Assembly: GCA_030706635.1 (NCBI GenBank)
Contig: JAUZOD010000004.1
Coordinates: forward strand, 1-64,000
From: Bacteroidota bacterium
GTDB taxonomy: Bacteria > Bacteroidota > Bacteroidia > Chitinophagales > Chitinophagaceae
Length of the DNA: 64,000 nucleotides
Reading direction: 5' to 3'
Shown in pieces: positions 55,853-64,000 of this stretch. Within the stretch, counting starts at the first letter, position 1. Every line of letters starts with the position of its first letter. Under the pieces are notes generated by a model. The model did not search any database. It was not told where the DNA came from and worked only from the letters and a program-made list of their open reading frames with translations. The position numbers and the translations under genes were made by a program.

Positions 55853-56962
55853 ATGACTCAACTACAAACACAGCCGAATAACCGTCTGTTATCCCTTGAC
55901 TTTCTCCGCGGGCTGACCATGGTATTGCTGACCCTGGAAAGCACCCTGATCATCGAACACCTGCATGCGGCCGTTGATGGATCATGGACCGCGCATATCC
56001 TTGGTCAATTTGAACATCATCCCTGGCATGGCTTGCATTTTTGGGATCTGGTTCAGCCTGTATTCATGTTTGTAGCGGGAACTGCGCTGGCTTTTTCCAT
56101 GAAAAAACGGAGACAGCAGATGACCTGGATGCAGTCCTTTGTCAAAATACTGAAAAGATGTTTCTGGCTATTCTTCTGGGGAGTGCTTGATTATGCGGTG
56201 AGAAAGGAAGGATTGTCTTTCGAACTCTGGGACGTTCTGACCCAGCTGTCTTTTACTACGCTGGTGGCTTTCCTGATCATGGATTTTCCCATCATCGTTC
56301 AGATCATCGTAAGCTTTTTATGTTTGCTGATACCGGAGCTCCTTTACCGTTACAGTCATATACCTGGTTTTGACCAGCCTTTTACAGATCAGCATAATTT
56401 CGGAAATTATGTGGATTTGCTGCTGATGCATAAAGTAAACAACGGCGGATGGGTGGCCATCAATTGCATCTCCACGAGTGCCCATACCATCTGGGGCGTT
56501 CTGGCAGGCAAAATATTGCTGAGCAGTAAAACTTCTTCAGAGAAAATGAAGTATCTGCTGGTCAGCAGCGGTATTTTATTGTTGCTGGGGTTCGGGCTGG
56601 ACTGGACCGGCATTACCCCGATCATCAAGCGAATAGCCACCAGCGCTTTTGTACTTGCGTCCGGAGGTTATTGCATATTGTTCCTGGCAATCTGCTACTG
56701 GTGGATTGATATTAAAAAACATCAGCGCCATCTTTTATTCTTTACGATATTCGGAATGAATTCCATCTTCATTTACCTGTTTTTCGAAATCGTGGGCGAT
56801 CATTGGTTTACCGGATATATTCTTTTCATCAACCGCGGTTTGTTTGGCTTTGTGAACTTTCCGCATGTACCTACAGAAATTATCGGGTCGCTCGTTGTAT
56901 TTGCACTGGAAGCGGGCATTATGTATTTTCTATACCGGAAAAAAATATTTTTCAAGATATAA
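55853..56962 (+). CDS. DUF5009/heparan-alpha-glucosaminide N-acetyltransferase-like membrane protein
   Basis: 369 residues with about nine to ten membrane helices and no signal peptide. The N-terminal LLSLDFLRGLTMVLLTLEST and the motif WHGLHFWDLVQPVFMFVAGTAL are those of the DUF5009/HGSNAT group, which moves acyl groups across the membrane to sugars. The likely active His lies in HHPWHGLHFWD. In Bacteroidota such genes are common inside glycan-use loci, where a role in acylating a released sugar is supposed but not shown. The next gene follows after 130 bp, the longest gap in this run. Confidence 0.85.
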   Translation: MTQLQTQPNNRLLSLDFLRGLTMVLLTLESTLIIEHLHAAVDGSWTAHILGQFEHHPWHGLHFWDLVQPVFMFVAGTALAFSMKKRRQQMTWMQSFVKILKRCFWLFFWGVLDYAVRKEGLSFELWDVLTQLSFTTLVAFLIMDFPIIVQIIVSFLCLLIPELLYRYSHIPGFDQPFTDQHNFGNYVDLLLMHKVNNGGWVAINCISTSAHTIWGVLAGKILLSSKTSSEKMKYLLVSSGILLLLGFGLDWTGITPIIKRIATSAFVLASGGYCILFLAICYWWIDIKKHQRHLLFFTIFGMNSIFIYLFFEIVGDHWFTGYILFINRGLFGFVNFPHVPTEIIGSLVVFALEAGIMYFLYRKKIFFKI

Positions 56963-57092
56963 ATCCGGCCGGGATCACCAATTCGCCATTTGGATTTAAT
57001 AACCTCTTTGAAATTTATCGGTTATAATCTCTACATTGAATAACTTTTTTAACAAGCCGGGATACCGGAATGGTCTTCTTAAAAACTGAACC

Positions 57093-60000
57093 ATGTTCCT
57101 CAAAAGTACTGTAGTCCGCAAACTCGCTATTTTCTTCCTGCTGGCAACATTCGCCTCCTGTACTTCTTCCGTGGATAAAACGACGGAACAGATTCCTTTA
57201 TCCGACTCTTCAAGACACGAACCGGAAAATGCCGTAAAAGGGCTCACGGTGGCTGACGGACTTGATCTCGACTTATTCGCGCACGAGCCCATGCTCACGA
57301 ACCCCACCAATATGGACATTGACGAGAAGGGGAGGGTGTGGGTATGCGAAGGTTACAACTACCGCAATCAGGTAAATCCACAGGATCCATATAAAAAAGA
57401 AGGTGACCGCATTGTGATCCTGGAAGATACCACCGGAGACGGGATAGCCGATAAGGAAACCGTATTCTACCAGGGAACCGACGTAGATGCAGCCCTGGGT
57501 ATCGCCGTGCTGGGCAATAAGGTGATCGTGTCCTGCAGTCCTAACGTATTTGTTTTTACCGATGAGAACGGAGACGGAAAAGCCGACAGGAAAGACACCC
57601 TGTTCACCGCCATTGGCGGTCATCAGCACGATCATGCCATTCACTCCTTTAATTTCGGGCCCGATGGAAAACTGTATTTCAATTTCGGCAATGAAGGTCA
57701 TACCATCCGGGACAAGCACGGCAATGAGATCCGGGATATGGCTGGCAACCTGGTGAATAATACGGGTCATCCTTACCGGCAGGGAATGGTCTTCCGTTGC
57801 AACCCCGATGGCACCGGGTTTGAAGTGCTGGGAAATAATTTCAGGAATAATTATGAAGTGGCCGAAGATGCTTTTGGCACCATGTGGCAATCTGATAACG
57901 ATGATGATGGCAACCGGGGCGTAAGGATCAACTATGTAATGCCCTATGGTAATTTTGGATATACCGATGAGTTCACCGGCGCATCCTGGCAGGAATACCG
58001 CATCAATATGGAAGATTCCATTCCATACCGGCACTGGCATCTCAATGACCCGGGTGTTGTGCCTAACCTGCTTCAAACGGGCGCCGGATCGCCTACCGGA
58101 ATTCTTATATATGAAGGAGACCTTCTTCCCGAAAGATTCCGCAATCAGATCATTCATTCCGATGCAGGCCCCAACGTAGTCCGTTCCTATGCGGTAACTC
58201 CGGATGGTGCAGGCTACAAGGCTACTATAAATAATATCGTACAGGGAACAAACGACAATTGGTTTCGCCCATCAGACGTATGTGTCGCACCCGACGGCTC
58301 TTTGTTCATTGCCGACTGGTATGATCCGGGTGTAGGCGGCCATCAGGTCAGAGATCTTGATCGCGGAAGAGTTTTCAGGGTGACCACCGACGAGCACAAA
58401 AATTATGTGATTCCACCCCTTGATCTCAGCACACCGGAAGGTGCTGCCAAAGCATTGCAAAGCCCCAACCTGTCTACCCGTTATCTGGCCTGGCAAAAAT
58501 TACACGATCTGAACGAACGGGCCATCCCGGTTCTTGAAAATATGTATCAGTCAGCCAATCCGCGTTTCCGTGCAAGAGCGCTCTGGCTGCTCAGCAAGAT
58601 TCCGGGTAAAGGCCTTTCCTATGCACAGCAGGCGCTAAAAGATCCCGATGAGAATATCCGCATCACGGGCCTTCGCGCTGCCATCGAACTGCATGCCGAT
58701 ACGATAGCCCTGGTAAAGGCTTTGGTGAATGATCCGTCCATAGCCGTAAAAAGAGAAGCGGCTATCTTCCTGCGGCATAACCAATCACCGGCAGCACCGG
58801 CATTGTGGGCCAGCCTGGCCGCGCAATACGATGGCAAGGATCGCTGGTACCTGGAAGCATTGGGTATCGGAGCCGATGGTCAATGGGACAGCTATTTTGC
58901 GGCATGGCTCAGATTGGTGAATAATCAATGGAACACATTTCAGGGAAGGGACATCGTATGGCGCTCCCGCACAGCCGCTTCCCTGCCGATGCTTGCCGCG
59001 ATCATTGAGGACCCTGCCAGTAATCCCGAAGAGCACCTTAAATATTTCCGCGCCTTTGATTTCCATACAGAACCGGCCAAACAAAAAGTATTATTGTCCA
59101 TGCTGGACAGCAATCGTGCCCATCAGCCTGTGATTGACGAATATGTATTGCTGCTGCTGGATGCCGGCAAAACACCGATGACAGCCCAGTTAAAAAAAGC
59201 CATTGAAAGCGGCCTCACCCAGGCCAAAGGAACCCATGCCTATATTGACATCGTTCGCCGGTTTCACATCCGGGACAAAGGGCCGGAACTATTGGACCTG
59301 GCTTTACATACTTCCGATGCAGACATGCAGGCGGATGCGCTGAAACTCTTATTGTCTAACGGGGATGAACATCTCGTTTACCCGGTTTTACAACAGAAAG
59401 ATGAATCATCCCGTAACCTGATCACGGCGCTCGGCGATATTGAAGATAAAAAAACAAAAAGCATCCTGCAGTCCGTGGTGCTGAATAAGCAATATAGCCT
59501 GGACTGGAGAGAGGATGCGCTTAAGGCCCTGGGTAAGGACTGGACTGGCGAGGATATGCTGCTTGCCCTGCAAAAAAATAAAAAGCTGCCTGCAGATTTG
59601 CAGGATTCAGCCGGCGCTATTTTAATAAACTCCAACAGGGAAACCATGCGTCAATCTGCCGCAACGTATTTTAAAACAGTCGCCGCAGCAAAAGTCAACA
59701 GTATTGCGCCGATCGAAACGCTGGTCAAATTAAAAGGAGATGCCGCGTCCGGCAAAGCTATATTCAGCAGCTATTGCGCCAGCTGCCACCAGGTAAATAG
59801 TACCGGGGTCAATTTCGGTCCTAATCTTTCTGAAATCGGGTCCAAGCTTTCCAAAGATGCATTATATGCGGCAGTCCTTCAGCCGAGTGCAGGCATTAGT
59901 TTCGGTTTTGACGGATACATTTTCAAGCTGAAGAATGGTGTTCAGCTACTGGGATATGTCGCCAGTCAAACGAACGATGAGATATCCATTAAACTGATGG

Positions 60001-60152
60001 GCGGCATTACCGAAAAACACAAGAAAACAGATATCGCAGAAAAAAAACCTTATCGTCGCTCTTTGATGACCGAAGGTCTGCCTCAGGCTATGGGGCAACA
60101 GAAATTCGTAGATCTTGTGGAGTATCTGACAACATTAAAAAAGAAAAATTAG
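57093..60152 (+). CDS. PVC-type heme-binding lipoprotein (propeller, HEAT repeats, cytochrome c)
   Basis: 1019 residues with a lipoprotein signal (TFASC lipobox). Residues 45-420 form a sugar-dehydrogenase-like propeller (TIGR02604 type; DLDLFAHEPMLTNPTNMDID, DVCVAPDGSLFIADWYDPG). Residues 440-850 are HEAT-like helical repeats (FRARALWLLSKIP, NIRITGLRAAIEL). The C-terminal domain is a cytochrome c with CASCH (Cys895-His899) of the Pirellula/Verrucomicrobium heme type. It likely oxidises a carbohydrate or alcohol at the outer or inner membrane. Such proteins usually stand with DUF1553/DUF1501 proteins, as found at the left of this window. Substrate unknown. Confidence 0.88.
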   Translation: MFLKSTVVRKLAIFFLLATFASCTSSVDKTTEQIPLSDSSRHEPENAVKGLTVADGLDLDLFAHEPMLTNPTNMDIDEKGRVWVCEGYNYRNQVNPQDPYKKEGDRIVILEDTTGDGIADKETVFYQGTDVDAALGIAVLGNKVIVSCSPNVFVFTDENGDGKADRKDTLFTAIGGHQHDHAIHSFNFGPDGKLYFNFGNEGHTIRDKHGNEIRDMAGNLVNNTGHPYRQGMVFRCNPDGTGFEVLGNNFRNNYEVAEDAFGTMWQSDNDDDGNRGVRINYVMPYGNFGYTDEFTGASWQEYRINMEDSIPYRHWHLNDPGVVPNLLQTGAGSPTGILIYEGDLLPERFRNQIIHSDAGPNVVRSYAVTPDGAGYKATINNIVQGTNDNWFRPSDVCVAPDGSLFIADWYDPGVGGHQVRDLDRGRVFRVTTDEHKNYVIPPLDLSTPEGAAKALQSPNLSTRYLAWQKLHDLNERAIPVLENMYQSANPRFRARALWLLSKIPGKGLSYAQQALKDPDENIRITGLRAAIELHADTIALVKALVNDPSIAVKREAAIFLRHNQSPAAPALWASLAAQYDGKDRWYLEALGIGADGQWDSYFAAWLRLVNNQWNTFQGRDIVWRSRTAASLPMLAAIIEDPASNPEEHLKYFRAFDFHTEPAKQKVLLSMLDSNRAHQPVIDEYVLLLLDAGKTPMTAQLKKAIESGLTQAKGTHAYIDIVRRFHIRDKGPELLDLALHTSDADMQADALKLLLSNGDEHLVYPVLQQKDESSRNLITALGDIEDKKTKSILQSVVLNKQYSLDWREDALKALGKDWTGEDMLLALQKNKKLPADLQDSAGAILINSNRETMRQSAATYFKTVAAAKVNSIAPIETLVKLKGDAASGKAIFSSYCASCHQVNSTGVNFGPNLSEIGSKLSKDALYAAVLQPSAGISFGFDGYIFKLKNGVQLLGYVASQTNDEISIKLMGGITEKHKKTDIAEKKPYRRSLMTEGLPQAMGQQKFVDLVEYLTTLKKKN

Positions 60153-60189
60153 ACTAGTTTCAGGAGCCCGGATTAATAATTGAAACAAC

Positions 60190-62973
60190 ATGATTAAAAA
60201 GGCATCGCTTTATACATTGCTTTTGCTTATTGCCTTTTTTATTCACGTGGTTTCGTATGCAGATATCGGCATTACCGGCTCAAGTTGCGAAAACAAAATA
60301 AATCCGCTGGGTGTTGATCTGGTCAATCTTCACTTTAGCTGGCAGCTTTCTTCCAAAGAAAACGGGAATTGGCAGAAAGCCTACCAGATCGTCTGTGCCT
60401 CTTCTCCGGAAAACATGGAATCGGGAAAATACGATGTCTGGAATTCCGGAAGAGTGCCAAGCAGCCGGAGTCTGCTGCTGGCTTACCACGGGAAAAAATT
60501 AAACCCCGGTACCGTTTATTACTGGCAGGTTCGCGTGTGGGACCGGCATGATGCGGTTTCAGCATGGAGTGGTCAGAATCATTTTACAACCGGTCTATTT
60601 AGCCGGAGTGATTGGGATGGAGCGCAGTGGATCGCCTATGAGATCATGCCCGATTCCATGCGGGTGGTCCCGGGAGTTCATTACCCTTACGCAGATAAGA
60701 TGGGAGACAAGGGAATGCGAAGGCCCGTTGTTCCCCTATTCAGAAAGGCTTTCCGGATTGATCAAAAAATATCGCAGGCAACCATTTTTGTCTGCGGTCT
60801 CGGTCAGTATGAACTCAGTATTAACGGCGCCAGGGTAAGCAGTGATTTCTTAACGCCGGGCTGGACGGACTATGATAAACGTTGTCTTTACAACAGTTAT
60901 GATGTTACCCACCTGCTCAACCAGGATAACAACGTGTTAGGCGTCGTTGTCGGAAATGGCTTTTACAACATAAACCGGGAAAGGTATTTCAAACTCACGG
61001 ATGCCTTTGGATATCCCAAACTGATCTGTTGTCTGAAGATCATTTTTGAAGATGGTCATACTGAAAGTATCATAACTGATAACAGCTGGAAAACCGCGCC
61101 TTCCCCCATTACATTCACCAGCATTTATGGCGGTGAGGACTACGATGCAAGACTGGAACAACCGGGCTGGAATAAAGCTGGGTTCGATGATGCGCAGTGG
61201 AAGAAGGTTTTACTGACGGGTTCGCCTCTGAATAAACTTTGCCCCGAAATGGATTTTCCGGTCAGCATCTGTGATTCATTCGACGTGAAGAAGATCACAC
61301 AACTCAAACCGGGAACGCTGATGTACGATTTCGGTCAGAACGCTTCAGGCATTATTTCTTTAAAAATAAAGGGAGAAAGAGGGCAGACTGTCAAACTCAT
61401 TCCCTCGGAACTCATTACGGATAGCGGATTTTCCGATCAAAAGGCCGTGAGCGAAGGCATGAGCGGATCGTATTATCTCACCTACACACTAAAAAGCGAT
61501 CAGGAAGAAATCTGGAGACCCCGTTTTACCTATTATGGCTTCCGGTATGTACAGGTTGAAGGAGCAAATGCCGGAGACAGTGCGGACGGTTCCTTACCTC
61601 ATATTGTGGAGTTAAAATCTTTGCACAACCGCAGTGCTGCGCCTTCCAATGGAAGTTTTGAATGCTCCAACGATCTCTTCAATAAGATCTTTACGCTGAT
61701 CAACTGGGCCATCAAAAGCAATATGCAAAGCATTATAACGGATTGTCCCCACCGGGAAAAACTGGGCTGGCTGGAACAGGATTACCTGATGGGAACCTCC
61801 ATCAATTACAATTTCAACATCTATCATCTCTATAAAAAAATAATCCGGGATATAATGGATGCGCAGACCGATGATGGACTGGTACCTGATATAGCGCCGG
61901 AATACGTAAAGTTTGAAGGCGGATTCCGGGATTCACCGGAGTGGGGCAGTGCATCGGTTATCCTTCCCTGGCTCGTTTATCATTGGTATGGCGATGCAGA
62001 GATCATTCAGGAAGCATATCCCATGATGCAGCGCTATGTAGCGTATCTGAAAAAGAAATCGGTTCATTCGATATTGAATTACGGATTGGGTGACTGGTAC
62101 GACTATGGCCCGGGCGCACCGGGGGATGCCCAGCTTACGCCAAAAGCATTAACCGCTACAGCCATTTACTATTATGATGTTTCGCTGTTGGGAAAGATGG
62201 CAGCTATGCTTCAAAAGCCGAAAGATGCGGAGCACTATAAGAACCTGGCCGAACAAATAAAAACAGCGTTCAACATCAGGTTTTTTAACAGCAAAACCAA
62301 AGTGTATGCTACCGGAAGCCAGACCTCCATGGCCATGCCCTGGTGTGTAGGTCTTGTGCAGGAGAAGGACAGAAATGTCGTGTTGCAGAACCTGATCGAT
62401 TCCATTCAGCATACGGGAAACGCGTTAACGGCAGGCGATATCGGATTTCACTTCTTAGTGGAGGCATTGGATGAGGGTGGTGCTTCTCAAATGATCTATG
62501 AAATGAATAACCGGAATGATGTGCCCGGATACGGCCTGCAACTGAAAAAAGGTGCAACGGCATTAACTGAATCCTGGAATGCCCTGGAAGAATCCTCCAA
62601 TAATCATTTGATGCTCGGGCATATTATGGAATGGTTTTACAGCGGTCTTGCGGGAATCAGTCAGCAAGCCGGTTCCGTAGCATTCAAACAGCTTATCATT
62701 CGGCCTGAACCGGTAGGAGACATCGTATCAGCAAAGGGAAGTTTTAATACACCGTACGGCATGGTGATCAGTGACTGGAAAAAAACGGATGAGGGGTTTT
62801 TATTGCATCTGATCATTCCGGTAAATACATCGGCCAGTGTTTATCTTCCGGCAACAGTAACATCAACAATTTATCAGAATAAAGAAAGGCTGGGCAAAAA
62901 CCGGATTGCGTATTCAGGAAAAACGGCCATGGTTCAGGTTCAATCCGGGGAATATTATTTCGAAGTGAAATAA
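60190..62973 (+). CDS. GH78 alpha-L-rhamnosidase
   Basis: 927 residues with a signal peptide (cut near SYAD). Domain order is that of bacterial alpha-L-rhamnosidases: a fibronectin-like N-terminal part, a carbohydrate-binding sandwich (SINGARVSSDFLTPGWTDYDKR), another sandwich (TKITQLKPGTLMYDFGQNASG-like), then the alpha/alpha barrel with TDCPHREKLGWLEQD (catalytic Asp and Glu), EWGSASVILPWLVYHWYGD, and a C-terminal sheet. Retention of the Asp and Glu suggests activity. Last gene of the long rightward run, 37 bp after the heme protein. Confidence 0.93.
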   Translation: MIKKASLYTLLLLIAFFIHVVSYADIGITGSSCENKINPLGVDLVNLHFSWQLSSKENGNWQKAYQIVCASSPENMESGKYDVWNSGRVPSSRSLLLAYHGKKLNPGTVYYWQVRVWDRHDAVSAWSGQNHFTTGLFSRSDWDGAQWIAYEIMPDSMRVVPGVHYPYADKMGDKGMRRPVVPLFRKAFRIDQKISQATIFVCGLGQYELSINGARVSSDFLTPGWTDYDKRCLYNSYDVTHLLNQDNNVLGVVVGNGFYNINRERYFKLTDAFGYPKLICCLKIIFEDGHTESIITDNSWKTAPSPITFTSIYGGEDYDARLEQPGWNKAGFDDAQWKKVLLTGSPLNKLCPEMDFPVSICDSFDVKKITQLKPGTLMYDFGQNASGIISLKIKGERGQTVKLIPSELITDSGFSDQKAVSEGMSGSYYLTYTLKSDQEEIWRPRFTYYGFRYVQVEGANAGDSADGSLPHIVELKSLHNRSAAPSNGSFECSNDLFNKIFTLINWAIKSNMQSIITDCPHREKLGWLEQDYLMGTSINYNFNIYHLYKKIIRDIMDAQTDDGLVPDIAPEYVKFEGGFRDSPEWGSASVILPWLVYHWYGDAEIIQEAYPMMQRYVAYLKKKSVHSILNYGLGDWYDYGPGAPGDAQLTPKALTATAIYYYDVSLLGKMAAMLQKPKDAEHYKNLAEQIKTAFNIRFFNSKTKVYATGSQTSMAMPWCVGLVQEKDRNVVLQNLIDSIQHTGNALTAGDIGFHFLVEALDEGGASQMIYEMNNRNDVPGYGLQLKKGATALTESWNALEESSNNHLMLGHIMEWFYSGLAGISQQAGSVAFKQLIIRPEPVGDIVSAKGSFNTPYGMVISDWKKTDEGFLLHLIIPVNTSASVYLPATVTSTIYQNKERLGKNRIAYSGKTAMVQVQSGEYYFEVK

Positions 62974-63274
62974 TCTGTCAGATCAGGGTGCGTGCCGGGA
63001 ATGCTGAGCGCACGTAATTCTATTTCATCATATTGCCTATGCGTTTCCGGGATTGTTAAAATAGCCCAGCCTATTAAACCATAAAAGGTCATTTCACCCT
63101 ATACCGCAGTTCGGCGAACAATTCCCCATTTCACGGCGGCAGCCCATTATAAACCCGGAATCCAAAAGCTAAAGCAATGATTTTAACCATCTTATCGTTA
63201 AACAGGTTAACCGGTGGTTAATTAAAATTGTATTGCCTATTTTGCACCACGAAATTCATAAAATCCTATATCAG
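62974..63274. other. Intergenic region before the AsmA-like gene
   Basis: 301 bp without a supported gene. It has a short G+C-rich hairpin (62991-62995 with 63010-63014) without a T run, and a small inverted repeat TTAACC-GGT-GGTTAA at 63207-63221. A TATTTTG-like -7 element stands near 63238 but it is one base off the consensus. None of these is strong. Confidence 0.4.
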
Positions 63275-64000
63275 ATGCTGAAAAAAGTATTGAAAGTCTC
63301 CGGAATCCTATTAATCGTTTTAATCCTGCTCGCTTTCCTGATCCCGTATCTTTTCAAGGGTAAGATAATGACCATCGTGCGGGAACAGATCAATAATCAC
63401 GTGAATGCCCGCGTGGACTTTGACGATATTGATATCTCCCTCTTCAGACATTTCCCGAGACTGTCTGCCGGTTTGGAAAACCTGCAGGTGGTGGGTGTGG
63501 ATGCATTCAGCAAAGACACCCTGATCTCCGCCAAACAAATGGATATGGCCGTCGACCTTTTCAGTCTCTTCGGCGGATCCGGAATGAAAATCTACAGCAT
63601 TACCATTGACCAGCCCCGCATACACGCCATCGTGAATTCCGATGGAAGGGCCAACTGGGATATCAGCAAACCGGATACCACGACCGCTGCGACTCCGGGA
63701 AAAGCCGGTTCATTCCATATTAACCTGCAGTCTTATAAAATCAATGATGGTTATATCAGCTATCTGGATGTTCCGGGAGATATGAGCAGCGAGATCACCC
63801 ACTTAAATCATTCCGGGAGCGGCGATTTTACATCGGACCTGTTTACCCTGAAAACAAAAACCTCGGCGGAATCGGTTTCCTTCACCTATACAAAAATACC
63901 TTACCTGATCAACTCCAGGACCGAACTCGGAGCCGATATCGAGGTGGATAACAAAACAAACAAGTACAGCTTTAAGACCGATGATATCAGCCTGAACGAC
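63275..64000 (+). CDS. AsmA-family protein, cut by the window end
   Basis: 242 residues are visible, open at the right edge; family members have 800-1,000. The N-terminus is one membrane helix (KKVLKVSGILLIVLILLAFL), then the AsmA pattern: MTIVREQINNHVNARVDFDD, ISLFRHFPRLSAGLENLQVVG, and SDGRANWDI. AsmA-like proteins are anchored in the inner membrane, span the periplasm, and affect outer-membrane lipid content. No functional link to the glycan genes upstream is apparent, and it is separated from them by 301 bp. Confidence 0.85.
   Translation, partial: MLKKVLKVSGILLIVLILLAFLIPYLFKGKIMTIVREQINNHVNARVDFDDIDISLFRHFPRLSAGLENLQVVGVDAFSKDTLISAKQMDMAVDLFSLFGGSGMKIYSITIDQPRIHAIVNSDGRANWDISKPDTTTAATPGKAGSFHINLQSYKINDGYISYLDVPGDMSSEITHLNHSGSGDFTSDLFTLKTKTSAESVSFTYTKIPYLINSRTELGADIEVDNKTNKYSFKTDDISLND

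Noticed and set aside
62991-63014. Hairpin after the GH78 gene as a terminator
   Set aside because: Only five pairs, a long loop and no T run follow, so termination cannot be supported.
1-64000. tRNA, rRNA, CRISPR arrays, prophage, toxin-antitoxin or restriction genes
   Set aside because: I looked for these in the gaps and found none; nearly all of the window is filled by the genes listed.

Overview
The window is a stretch of about 47% G+C DNA from a member of the Bacteroidota, most like the Chitinophagaceae/Sphingobacteriia group; the genus cannot be fixed from sequence alone. Support: a SusC/SusD pair, many secreted glycoside hydrolases, lipoprotein signals, few Shine-Dalgarno sites, and a promoter with the Bacteroidota -33 TTTG / -7 TAnnTTTG layout. 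No tRNA, rRNA, CRISPR array, insertion sequence or phage gene was seen.

Layout. (1) 120-2900 (+): a GH97 lipoprotein. (2) 9608-2916 (-): four genes of planctomycete-type surface/periplasmic redox proteins (DUF1549/DUF1553 cytochrome, DUF1501 Tat protein, TIM-barrel sugar isomerase/epimerase-like protein, membrane cytochrome with leucine-rich repeats). (3) 10017-20493 (+): a tight nine-gene run made of a DUF1080 protein, a sugar-dehydrogenase-like propeller fused to an azurin-type copper domain, a TMEM220-like membrane protein, and a complete eboA-B-C-D-E-F cluster. (4) 20474-28119: a NahK-like sugar kinase (-), a LacI-family regulator (-), a GH109-type NAD-dependent protein (+), GH92 (-) and GH29 (-). 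(5) 28303-28723: a broken hydroxypyruvate-isomerase-like gene. (6) 29035-37380 (+): SusC, SusD, a strong terminator, then a VCBS/UnbV lipoprotein. (7) 38421-62973 (+): an eleven-gene run of glycosidases (GH101/129-like, GH43/130-like propeller, MGH1-like barrel, two GH95, GH29, two GH92, GH78) plus a DUF5009 acyltransferase-like protein and a PVC-type heme protein. (8) 63275 to the end: the start of an AsmA-like gene.

How it fits together. The 10-bp palindrome CAAACGTTTG occurs six times perfectly and once with one mismatch, always in intergenic DNA, in front of GH97, both divergent redox operons (a twin site), the kinase, lacI/GH109, GH29-GH92 and SusC. This points to one LacI-type regulon covering about the first 33 kb. 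It would join glycan uptake, glycosidases for fucose-, mannose- and HexNAc-containing glycans, a possible periplasmic oxidative (3-keto-sugar type) route connected to c-type cytochromes and copper, and the Ebo system, which elsewhere is tied to making or exporting a prenyl-related or specialised metabolite. The last link is inference, and it is the most unusual thing in the window.
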